Source of the DNA: Croceibacterium atlanticum
GTDB taxonomy: Bacteria; Pseudomonadota; Alphaproteobacteria; Sphingomonadales; Sphingomonadaceae
Assembly: GCF_001008165.2 (NCBI RefSeq)
Contig: NZ_CP011452.2
Span: 186,001 to 250,000 of the forward strand
Reading direction: 5' to 3'
DNA: 64,000 nt
The notes beneath the pieces were generated by a model that worked only from the letters and a program-made list of their open reading frames with translations, was not told where the DNA came from and did no database searches. The position numbers and the translations under genes were made by a program. The first letter of the stretch is position 1. Each line of letters begins with the position of its first letter. Below are positions 55,425-64,000 of this stretch, one piece after another.

Positions 55425-56333
55425 ATGGCCACTGCGGCAGCCGACGATATCGAAGAAACCGCCCGCAAGGTGCAGGCCACGATCCGTTATGTCGACCCGG
55501 GCGATTTCGTGACGCGGCGATATGTAAGCCAGGGCGAGGAAATCAATACCGGCACATATTCCGATCACCGGGTGATCGTGCGCGACGGTATGCCGATCCG
55601 CGATCATTTCCAGCTCGACACGCATGGCTTCATGATTGCGAAGAATCCCACCGCGATCACGGATTTCCATGACAAGGAGATGGTGGACCGGCTGTATGAA
55701 CGGGAAGTGGAAGACCATGTCCGCCGTCTCACCGGGGCGGACAAGGTGGTTGCCCGTGGCTGGATGATCCGCACCAGCGCCGATCTGACCGAACGTGCGC
55801 GGCAGAAATCCGAAAACTACCAGCATACCGGCGGTATTCAGCCCCCGGCGGGCGAAGCGCATATCGATATCAACACGCCCACGGCGCAGCGCATGGCGGA
55901 AATGACCTACAAGAAGGAATTTCCCGATGGGCCGGGCTACAAGCGCTTCTTGATCAGTTCGTACTGGCGCACATTCTCCCCGCCGCCGCAGGACGTGCCG
56001 CTGGCCGTATGTGACGGGCGCACCAGCCATTCGGGGGAGGAAAAGAGCAATACGTTGTTCGTAGTGGACGAATTCCCCAAGGGCGATGCCCTGACCGCCC
56101 CGGTGGAGGGCGAAGAAGAGATGATGGCGGCCACCATACCCAGCTTCAGCCCGGAGCATCGCTGGTGGTATTTCTCGAACATGCAGGCCGATGACGTGCT
56201 GCTGTTCAAGTTCCATGACAGCGATCATTCGCGGACCTGGCGTTGCCCGCACACCGCATTCATCGATCCCAGCTTCCCCGATGCCCATACGCGCGCCAGT
56301 ATCGAGGTGCGCTCCGTCGCCTTCTTCGAATGA
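55425..56333 (+). CDS. CmcJ/NvfI-family oxidoreductase
   Basis: A 302-residue protein resembling the CmcJ/NvfI/AsaB group of hydroxylase/methyltransferase-like enzymes found in antibiotic and fungal metabolite clusters. Recognisable phrases are HIDINTPTAQRM, SSYWRTFSPPPQDVPLAVCD, WWYFSNMQADDVLLFKFHDS and HTAFIDPSFPDA. The histidines with aspartates suggest a mononuclear iron site, an inference. GGGAGAG lies before the ATG at 55425. It is divergent from tetR and the O-methyltransferase. Confidence 0.8.
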   Translation: MATAAADDIEETARKVQATIRYVDPGDFVTRRYVSQGEEINTGTYSDHRVIVRDGMPIRDHFQLDTHGFMIAKNPTAITDFHDKEMVDRLYEREVEDHVRRLTGADKVVARGWMIRTSADLTERARQKSENYQHTGGIQPPAGEAHIDINTPTAQRMAEMTYKKEFPDGPGYKRFLISSYWRTFSPPPQDVPLAVCDGRTSHSGEEKSNTLFVVDEFPKGDALTAPVEGEEEMMAATIPSFSPEHRWWYFSNMQADDVLLFKFHDSDHSRTWRCPHTAFIDPSFPDAHTRASIEVRSVAFFE

Positions 56334-56415
56334 AGGCGAACGGGGCTGAGGATTGTCGGCAGATGCAGGGCGGACTTCACTTGGCGTTCACGATGCTGCT
56401 GGCTATAGCCGCGCC

Positions 56416-57219
56416 ATGACCGTCAGACCTTCCTTCCGGATTGCCGCGATCGCCGCTCTTGCGGCCGGTGCCACCATCCTTGCCGGCTGCGCCTCATCCG
56501 GCGGTGGCGGAACCGAAACGGCCTATGTCGCGCGCGACGTGGAATCGCTCTACACGGCGGCCAAGGACCGGCTAGACCGGGGCGACGCGAAAATTGCCGC
56601 GGCCCTGTTCGACGAAGTGGAACGCCAGCATCCCTATTCGCCCTGGGCCCGCCGCGCCCAGTTGATGAGCGCTTTCTCCTATTATGTGCGCCGGGATTAC
56701 AACCAGGCGATCCAGTCGGCGCAGCGTTTCCTGTCGATCCATCCGGGCAACCAGAATGCGCCCTATGCCTATTACCTGATCGGCCTGTGCTATTATGAAC
56801 AGATCAGCGATGTCGATCGTGACCAGAAGATCACCCAGCAGGCGCTGACCGCGCTGACAGAGGTGCAACGCCGTTATCCGAACAGCAAATATGCCGCCGA
56901 TGCCCGGCTGAAGATCGACCTGGTGAATGATCACCTGGCCGGCAAGGAAATGGAAATCGGCCGTTTCTACGAAGATACCGGCAAATGGACTGCGGCACAG
57001 ATCCGTTTCCAGAACGTGATCGAAGATTACCAGACCACCAGCCACACGCCGGAAGCGCTCTATCGCCTGACGGAAACCAGCCTTGCGCTGGGCATTCCGC
57101 AGGAAGCGCGCCGTTATGCTGCCGTGCTGGGTGCCAATTACCCGGGCAGCGAATGGTATGAAAAAGCGTATGAGCTGATCGGCGAATATGCGCCGGAAGA
57201 ACTGGCCCGCGCCGACTGA
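56416..57219 (+). CDS. bamD: outer-membrane assembly lipoprotein BamD
   Basis: A 267-residue lipoprotein of the BAM complex that inserts beta-barrel proteins into the outer membrane. The lipobox ILAGC puts the lipidated Cys at 25. TPR repeats follow (AALFDEVERQHPYSPWARRA; FLSIHPGNQNAPYAYYLIGL; TALTEVQRRYPNSKYAADAR). The ATG at 56416 gives the normal signal peptide. A strong terminator follows the stop. Confidence 0.96.
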   Translation: MTVRPSFRIAAIAALAAGATILAGCASSGGGGTETAYVARDVESLYTAAKDRLDRGDAKIAAALFDEVERQHPYSPWARRAQLMSAFSYYVRRDYNQAIQSAQRFLSIHPGNQNAPYAYYLIGLCYYEQISDVDRDQKITQQALTALTEVQRRYPNSKYAADARLKIDLVNDHLAGKEMEIGRFYEDTGKWTAAQIRFQNVIEDYQTTSHTPEALYRLTETSLALGIPQEARRYAAVLGANYPGSEWYEKAYELIGEYAPEELARAD

Positions 57220-57230
57220 GGCTGAATGCG

Positions 57231-57262
57231 GGGCCGGGGCGCGATGTCCGGCCCTTCTTTCT
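57231..57262 (+). terminator. Rho-independent terminator after bamD
   Basis: GGGCCGG (57231-57237) pairs with CCGGCCC (57248-57254) around a 10-base loop, followed by TTCTTTCT. It ends at the stop codon of the convergent PilZ gene. Confidence 0.8.
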
Positions 57263-57554
57263 AGCTGCGGCTTACTTCCAGCAGTTGGGAAAGTTCGGCG
57301 GCGGGCAGGGCGCGTTTGAAGCCGACCCCGGCCAGCCCGTCATGCGTCCAGCGGATGAAGCCGGTCAGTTCGGTTTCGTCCGTCACATTGACCGTCACCT
57401 CGTCTCCCTGCGCGAAATCGCGGTTGCCCAGCTTGCTCAGCCGGCAGCCATAGGAAGACAATTCGATCATCAGCCCACTGGCTGGCCGGCCGCCATCGCG
57501 GGGGCACAGGCCAACGGTCCGCTTTACGGCAAAACGCCTGCCGGCTCGGTTCAT
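57261..57554 (-). CDS. small PilZ-domain protein with IS at its 5' end
   Basis: A 97-residue single PilZ domain. The N-terminal basic RxxxR-like region (RRFAVKR) and the second motif (ELSSYGCRLS, with D/NxSxxG replaced by ELSSYG) mark it as a c-di-GMP binding fold in which the second motif is altered. The IS5-family element begins six bases before the ATG. A GTG directly ahead is an alternative start. The native leader and perhaps a few codons now lie on the far side of the element. Confidence 0.75.
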   Translation of the reverse strand: MNRAGRRFAVKRTVGLCPRDGGRPASGLMIELSSYGCRLSKLGNRDFAQGDEVTVNVTDETELTGFIRWTHDGLAGVGFKRALPAAELSQLLEVSRS

Positions 57555-57556
57555 CA

Positions 57557-57560
57557 CTAG
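57557..57560. repeat. target-site duplication (left), CTAG
   Basis: CTAG flanks the element here and again at 58399-58402. IS5-family members of the IS427 group target such TA-centred sites. The duplication could be only the central TA. Confidence 0.6.
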
Positions 57561-58329
57561 GCCGTAGACTCATTAGTTGCGATCCATAACCGTGCTGAGA
57601 AGAGCTTAATGGCAGCGAGGAAGTTATCGGCGCGTTTGTCGTAGCGTGTCGCCAAGCCTCTGGCGTGTTTGAGTTTTCCGAAGAAGCGCTCGATCAGGTT
57701 GCGATAGCGGTAGAGGAAGGCGCTGAAGGCGAAGCCCTTTCGTCGATTACGCTTTGCCGGGATGTTGGCGAAGCCGCCGTTGCTTTCGATCCGTGCGCGG
57801 ATAGCATCGCTGTCATAGGCCTTGTCAGCCAGGAAAGTGCTGCCGGGTGGTACGACATCAAGCAGCGCTACAGCCTCGCGGCAATCGCTGGCTTGTCCTT
57901 CCGACAGATGCAGGCCGACCGGTAAACCCCGGCCATCAACCAGCGCATGGATCTTGGTAGTCAGGCCGCCCCGGGAACGTCCCATGCAGCGATTGGGGGC
58001 CCCCTTTTTAGGGTCGCACCATGCTGGTGGACCCGGATCGAGGAACTGTCGATCATGACCAGTTCGCCATCGAAAGCGGCGCTGACGGAGGACAGAAGCC
58101 GGTCCCATACGCCAGCTTTGCGCCAACGCACGAAACGGTTGTAGCACGTCGTGTATGGCCCATAGCGCTCCGGGATATCCGCCCAGGGGCTGCCTGTGCG
58201 AAACCGCCACAATATCCCATTGATCACCCGACGATCATCAACACGCGGAACACCGCGCACCTTGTTCGGCAACAACGGCTCGATCACCGACCACTCGAAA
58301 TCCGTAAGCTCAAATCTGCGACGGCTCAT
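57557..58329 (-). CDS. IS5-family (IS427 group) transposase, two overlapping frames
   Basis: The enzyme is split into two frames. The first runs 58329 to 57961 (MSRRRFELTDFEWSVIEPLL; first catalytic Asp in LVMIDSSSIRVHQHG). The second, in the -1 frame, runs on from about 57996 to 57557 and holds the second Asp (FLADKAYDSDAI) and the Glu (NLIERFFGKLKHARGLATRY). The frames meet at CCTAAAAAGGGG on the minus strand, a slippery run suited to programmed -1 frameshifting. The second frame's stop TAG is completed by the CTAG target duplication. AAGGAG lies ahead of the start. It is probably functional. Confidence 0.88.
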
Positions 58330-58398
58330 CCAAGGCTCCTTCAAATGCCTTGAATCAATCCAATCTACATCTCGCAAGCCAGTTTATGAGTTTACCAC
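57561..58398 (-). mobile_element. IS5-family insertion sequence (IS427 group), 838 bp
   Basis: The ends form an imperfect inverted repeat: left GCCGTAGACTCATTAGTTG and right (complement) GTGGTAAACTCATAAACTG, 13 of 19 identical, flanked by CTAG on each side. The only gene is the two-frame transposase. Length fits the IS427 group of IS5. The element lies between the PilZ gene and recN and has no passenger genes. Confidence 0.88.
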
Positions 58399-58402
58399 CT
58401 AG
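58399..58402. repeat. target-site duplication (right), CTAG
   Basis: The right copy of the CTAG flanking the insertion sequence, matching 57557-57560. Confidence 0.6.
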
Positions 58403-58556
58403 GCTCACGATTCCAATTCCCCATCAGCCCTTTGGCACTGACTATCGGCAGCTTTGGTAAATTTTACGTAACCGCCTGAAAGTGGAGGAACTTGCCGAAG
58501 CTTTGCCATGCGCCGTTGCGGTTTGCGCGGGCTGGCCGTAATGCTGGCACACAGCC

Positions 58557-60221
58557 ATGCTGACCTCGCTCGCGATCAGGAATATCGTCCTCATAGAGGC
58601 GCTCGATCTCGCCTTTGCGCCGGGTCTGGGCGTGCTTACGGGTGAAACGGGCGCGGGCAAGTCCATCCTGCTGGACGCGCTGGGCCTGGTGCTGGGCAAC
58701 CGTGCAGAAACCGCGCTGGTCCGCGCCGGGGAAGACCAGGCAAGCGTGGCCGCTACTTTTGAATTCGACCGGCTGCCGGCCTCGATCCGTGAAGCGTTGA
58801 ACGAAGCGGAGCTCGACATCGAACCGGGGGAGCCGCTGATCGTGCGCCGCCGGGTTAAGGCCGATGGCGGTTCCAGGGCATTCATCAACGATCAACCGGC
58901 CAGTGCCGGCCTGCTGCGGCAGATCGCGCCCGCGCTGGTGGAACTGCATGGCCAGCATGACGATCGCGGACTGGTCAATCCGCGCGGGCACCGGGCCCTG
59001 CTGGATCGTTATGCCGGGGCTGATCTGGCGAAGGTGGAACTTGCCTGGCAGGCTTGGCGCGGCGCGGAGGAAAGGCTGGCCGCAGCGCGTGGTGAGATCG
59101 AACAGGCGCGTGCCGATCAGGATCTCCTGCTGGCCCATCTGTCGGAACTTTCGGCCATGGAACCGCAGGAAGGGGAGGAGGAACGCCTCGCTCTCGCCCG
59201 GGCCGACATGCAGAAGGGGGAAAAGCTTTCGGGCGATCTCGAACAGCTCCGCCAGATATGGGACGGGTCGGATTCCGCGCTGGCATCCTTGCGCACGGCC
59301 GCGCGGCGGCTGGACCGTATCGCGCCGGAACATCCGCTTCTGGGGGAAGCGCTTGCCGCGCTGGACCGGGCCGTGATCGAAGCGGGGGAAGCGGAAGACA
59401 AGCTGGAACAGGCGGCAGAGGCGTTGCAGCATGACCCGGTGGAGCTGGACCGGATCGAAACGCGCTTGTTCGAACTGCGCGCGCTTGCCCGCAAGCATGA
59501 TTGCGCGGTGGATGATCTGCCGCAGAAGATGCGGCAATTGCGTGAACGGCTGGACGCGATCGAGGCTGGCGATGCCGAAATCGGATCGCTGGAAAAGGCG
59601 GCTGCCGAAGCCGGCAGGGCTTACCACGAAGCGGCCGCTGCGCTGCATGATCTGCGTGTGGCCGCGGCGGCGAAGCTGGACGCGGCGGTGGCGGAGGAAC
59701 TGGCCCCGCTGAAGCTGGATGCCGCGCGGTTCCGCACTTCCGTTACCGAATTGCCGGAAGAGCGCTGGGGCGCATCGGGCATGGATTCGGTGGAATTCCT
59801 GATCGCCACCAATCCCGGCGCCGATTTTGCGCCTCTGGCCAAGATCGCCAGCGGCGGCGAACTCAGCCGTTTCATCCTCGCCCTGAAAGTCGCCCTTGCC
59901 GAACAGGGCGGCGCGGCGACGGTGATTTTCGACGAGATCGATCGCGGCGTCGGCGGCGCGGTGGCAAGCGCCATCGGCGAAAGACTGGCGCGGCTGGCCG
60001 GGCAGGGGCAATTGCTGGCCGTGACCCACAGCCCGCAAGTGGCCGCGCGGGGCAGCCAGCATTACATGATCGCCAAGTCGAGCGAGGGAACGGTGACGCG
60101 CACCTCTGTTGTCCTGCTGAACGCGGAAGGGCGGCAGGAAGAAATCGCCCGTATGCTTTCCGGCGCGGAAATCACCAGCGAAGCCCGCGCCCAGGCCGAT
60201 CGCCTGCTGGAGGGCGTGTGA
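58557..60221 (+). CDS. recN: DNA repair protein RecN
   Basis: A 554-residue SMC-like ATPase for double-strand break repair. The N-terminal Walker A is GETGAGKS (29-36), and a central coiled coil follows. The C-terminal signature KIASGGELSRFILALKVAL and Walker B VIFDEIDRGVGGAVASAIG are present. The start MLTSLAIRNIVLIEAL is the family norm. In the 154 bases before it I saw no LexA-type GTTC-N7-GTTC box. A lipoprotein gene overlaps its stop (TGATG). Confidence 0.96.
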   Translation: MLTSLAIRNIVLIEALDLAFAPGLGVLTGETGAGKSILLDALGLVLGNRAETALVRAGEDQASVAATFEFDRLPASIREALNEAELDIEPGEPLIVRRRVKADGGSRAFINDQPASAGLLRQIAPALVELHGQHDDRGLVNPRGHRALLDRYAGADLAKVELAWQAWRGAEERLAAARGEIEQARADQDLLLAHLSELSAMEPQEGEEERLALARADMQKGEKLSGDLEQLRQIWDGSDSALASLRTAARRLDRIAPEHPLLGEALAALDRAVIEAGEAEDKLEQAAEALQHDPVELDRIETRLFELRALARKHDCAVDDLPQKMRQLRERLDAIEAGDAEIGSLEKAAAEAGRAYHEAAAALHDLRVAAAAKLDAAVAEELAPLKLDAARFRTSVTELPEERWGASGMDSVEFLIATNPGADFAPLAKIASGGELSRFILALKVALAEQGGAATVIFDEIDRGVGGAVASAIGERLARLAGQGQLLAVTHSPQVAARGSQHYMIAKSSEGTVTRTSVVLLNAEGRQEEIARMLSGAEITSEARAQADRLLEGV

Positions 60222-60727
60222 TGCGCGGCATTGCGCTTCTTGCCGCCATGCTGCTTGCCGGTTGCACCACTGCCGCGCCCGATGGGGCGGATGGCGATGT
60301 TCCCCCTCCCGCGCCTTTCGCAAATGATCCGCAGCAGCCTCTGCTGGCGCTGTTCGAACATGTGATCGGCGATTATTTCGCACTTGCCGGTGATGATGCG
60401 CCGACGACCTGCGCCATTTTGCGTGATGGCGGGGAGGCCGGGTCCGGCCTGACGGCGGATCAGGAAGAAGCATTGCTGCTGCGCTTCCCGCGCCTTGCAC
60501 CGGCCGGCCGGTGCCAGTGGGATGGGCAGCAATATGCCGACAGCATCACCGGCGACAGGGCCACGGTGATCGATATCTATCAATTCGCCTGCGACGATCC
60601 GCGGAATTGTTCCGGCTCCGTCAATATTCGCGGCCCCGGCGCCTGCCGCCCGGCAGTGCAATATTCGATGCTTTATGCCGGCGATGCTTGGCAATTTGCG
60701 CGTAGCGAGCGGCTGCCCGGAGAATGA
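60221..60727 (+). CDS. putative lipoprotein between recN and ligA
   Basis: A 168-residue lipoprotein with lipobox MLLAGC (Cys14). The mature part holds four Cys (TTCAILRD, AGRCQWDG, FACDDPRNC-like, GACRPAV), which could form two disulfides. I recognise no family. Its ATG overlaps the recN stop, and its own stop overlaps the next gene's ATG (ATGA), so recN, this and the next gene look co-translated. Confidence 0.7.
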   Translation: MRGIALLAAMLLAGCTTAAPDGADGDVPPPAPFANDPQQPLLALFEHVIGDYFALAGDDAPTTCAILRDGGEAGSGLTADQEEALLLRFPRLAPAGRCQWDGQQYADSITGDRATVIDIYQFACDDPRNCSGSVNIRGPGACRPAVQYSMLYAGDAWQFARSERLPGE

Positions 60728-61116
60728 CGGCTTCGCGAAGAGAGTTTGGCGGGCTGGCTGCGGCGGGCCTGCTATCGGCCCTTGGCGGCTGCAACCATGC
60801 CTTGAAAGGAAATCCGCCGATGGAGGAGATGTTTGGACTGGTCGGGCAGATGCGTGCCGTGCCGGGCAAGCGGCAGGAACTCATCGCGCTCTTGCAGGCG
60901 GGAACGGGGGATATGCCGGGAAATCTGCTCTATCTGGTGGCGGAGGATCTGGATGATCCCGACGCGATCTGGGTGACGGAAGTGTGGAAGACCCGGACCG
61001 ATCACGAAAACAGCCTGAAACTGCCCGCCGTGCAGGATGCGATTGCGGCGGCCCGCCCGATCCTGGCAGGCTTCGGCACCCGCGCGGAAATGCGGCCCGT
61101 GGGCTATTCCGGTTAA
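60724..61116 (+). CDS. Tat-type lipoprotein with ABM-like (monooxygenase) domain
   Basis: A 130-residue protein whose N-terminus combines a twin-arginine motif (SRREFGG) with a lipobox (ALGGC, Cys23). The rest is a dimeric alpha/beta-barrel ABM-like domain of the putative quinol monooxygenase type (MRAVPGKRQELIALLQAG; ITEVW-like WVTEVWKTRTDHENSLKLP). Such domains are usually cytoplasmic, so export as a folded lipoprotein is unusual. No cofactor residues can be assigned. It lies nine bases before ligA. Confidence 0.75.
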   Translation: MTASRREFGGLAAAGLLSALGGCNHALKGNPPMEEMFGLVGQMRAVPGKRQELIALLQAGTGDMPGNLLYLVAEDLDDPDAIWVTEVWKTRTDHENSLKLPAVQDAIAAARPILAGFGTRAEMRPVGYSG

Positions 61117-63309
<2,193 letters not shown>

Positions 63310-63313
63310 GGCG

Positions 63314-63469
63314 GTGAAAAGCTTCGGCCGCCCCCGCTATATCGGCCTTGGCATTGCCCTGGGCGTCGCCTTCGGCGTGGCGTTTGGCAATGTCGCGGTC
63401 GGCATTGCGCTTGGGCTTGCACTGGGCGTTGCCCTGTCGGCGCGGAAGCAATCGGAAGACGAGGACTAA
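63314..63469 (+). CDS. 51-residue glycine-zipper membrane peptide
   Basis: A short frame opening with GTG at 63314, four bases after the ligA stop. It encodes VKSFGRPRYIGLGIALGVAF and continues with GxxxG repeats (GNVAVGIALGLALGVALS) to a charged tail (ARKQSEDED). Alternating Gly/Ala/Leu with GxxxG spacing makes a helical hairpin or zipper in the membrane likely. The proximity to ligA and the absence of rare-codon bias make translation plausible. No family recognised. Confidence 0.6.
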   Translation: MKSFGRPRYIGLGIALGVAFGVAFGNVAVGIALGLALGVALSARKQSEDED

Positions 63470-63504
63470 AGGCGCAGGCTTGTCCGGCGATTATTCCAAC
63501 CCGG

Positions 63505-64000
63505 TCAGCTCTCGCCCGGTTCGGGCAGCCATTTCATCACGCCGCCGGCAAAGGGCGTCCACCAGCCCATGCGCATCCCTGCACGGGCCAGCATGTCGCT
63601 GGTCCACTGGTTGCAGGTATTGGTGGGCGTGTAGCGGCCATGCGTGTCGTAGAACACGTCCTGCCCGCCATAGCCGGGATGGATCACGCGCGGGCGGGGC
63701 GGGATGGTGCCCTCTATTGCCGCCACCAGCCGGCGGTATTCGGCGCGGGTCAGGCGCACGGGCCGTGCATGGTCCGACGGGGCGGGCCGGACATAATGCG
63801 CCACATGCAGCACGCCTTCACCGCCAAGGCCGATGATTCGCGCTACGGTAATGGGCGAAAGATCCCACCAGGTCGGCGTTTCGAGGAATACGTCATGTTC
63901 CCCCCAGCTGACCGAGACATGGGTATAGGGCCGATCCCTGTCGGCAATGTCTGCCACGGGAAAATCGCGGCGCCAGTCCTTTTCCTTCGTTAGCAGCGGC
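63505..64000 (-). CDS. TIGR02117/DUF2459-family protein (5' end outside window)
   Basis: The minus-strand frame is open to the window edge at 64000, so the start is not visible; a GTG at 63957 is probably internal, since 14 coding codons precede it. Visible are YTHVSVSWGEHDVFLETPTW, a family hallmark, GVLHVAHYVRP and NTCNQWTSDMLARAGM with a Cys/Asn/Trp pattern. The TIGR02117 family is of unknown function and is often linked to envelope or storage-granule context. It is convergent with the small ligA-linked peptide. Confidence 0.85.
   Translation of the reverse strand, partial: PLLTKEKDWRRDFPVADIADRDRPYTHVSVSWGEHDVFLETPTWWDLSPITVARIIGLGGEGVLHVAHYVRPAPSDHARPVRLTRAEYRRLVAAIEGTIPPRPRVIHPGYGGQDVFYDTHGRYTPTNTCNQWTSDMLARAGMRMGWWTPFAGGVMKWLPEPGES

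Noticed and set aside
57557-58377. Transposase as a pseudogene by frameshift
   Set aside because: The frames meet at an A-run that fits programmed -1 frameshifting and all three catalytic residues are present.
58403-58556. A LexA box controlling recN
   Set aside because: No GTTC-N7-GTTC pattern or its complement is present in the 154-base upstream gap.
58464-60500. A 678-codon minus-strand frame opposite recN
   Set aside because: Same reason; recN has all SMC motifs and overlaps the next gene correctly.

Overview
The window looks like chromosomal core genome from an alphaproteobacterium of the order Sphingomonadales, most likely family Erythrobacteraceae (Erythrobacter/Altererythrobacter-like). 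This placement is inferred from several traits seen together: high GC, the split F0 order atpI-atpB-atpE-atpF'-atpF without the F1 genes, a TIGR02300 (FYDLN acid) protein beside aroA, an S16 protein with a long Ala/Glu-rich tail, the bamD...recN...ligA neighbourhood and a DUF2946 protein. It was not tested by a database search.

Layout. 1-8 kb: a His-rich DUF2946 protein cut by the window edge, a DUF3857/transglutaminase-TPR protein, radC, and the envelope operon ydbH-ynbE-ydbL. 8-10.8 kb: F0 ATP synthase operon. 10.8-16.4 kb (minus strand): gloB, a GFA protein, rpsA, cmk, a small membrane protein and aroA. 16.6-23.7 kb: TIGR02300 protein, tRNA-Ala(GGC), ffh, rpsP, rimM, then a two-gene glycine betaine synthesis cassette and two small membrane proteins placed before trmD and rplS. 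23.7-33.1 kb: S9 (DPP IV-like) peptidase, APC permease, asd, a lipoprotein, an alpha/beta hydrolase, an M2 peptidase, a retropepsin-like protease and rimK. 33.1-36 kb (minus): AMP nucleosidase and rpsF-rpsR-rplI. 36-41.5 kb: a divergent Mpl-like ligase / LD-carboxypeptidase pair, then fabD-fabG and dnaN. 41.5-49.8 kb: an FprA-like ferredoxin reductase, two tandem GGDEF-EAL-PilZ proteins and lepA. 49.9-56.3 kb: an acyltransferase, an MFS/spermidine synthase fusion, an orphan Flp pilin, and a locus holding a TetR regulator, an O-methyltransferase and a divergent CmcJ/NvfI-type oxidoreductase. 56.4-64 kb: bamD, a small PilZ protein whose 5' end abuts an IS5-family element, recN, a lipoprotein, a Tat-type lipoprotein with an ABM-like domain, ligA, a 51-residue glycine-rich membrane protein, and a TIGR02117/DUF2459 gene cut by the window edge.

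How the genes work together. Most are housekeeping: translation (rpsA, rpsP, rimM, trmD, rplS, rpsF-rpsR-rplI, rimK, lepA, ffh), replication and repair (dnaN, radC, recN, ligA), envelope (bamD, ydbH set, Mpl/LdcA recycling), fatty acids (fabD, fabG) and energy (F0). The accessory content that stands out is the betaine cassette with a possible general-stress (EcfG-type) promoter, the c-di-GMP pair in which the second EAL domain has lost catalytic residues, the TetR/O-methyltransferase/CmcJ locus, and the IS insertion at the PilZ start. I found no CRISPR array, prophage or conjugative element.
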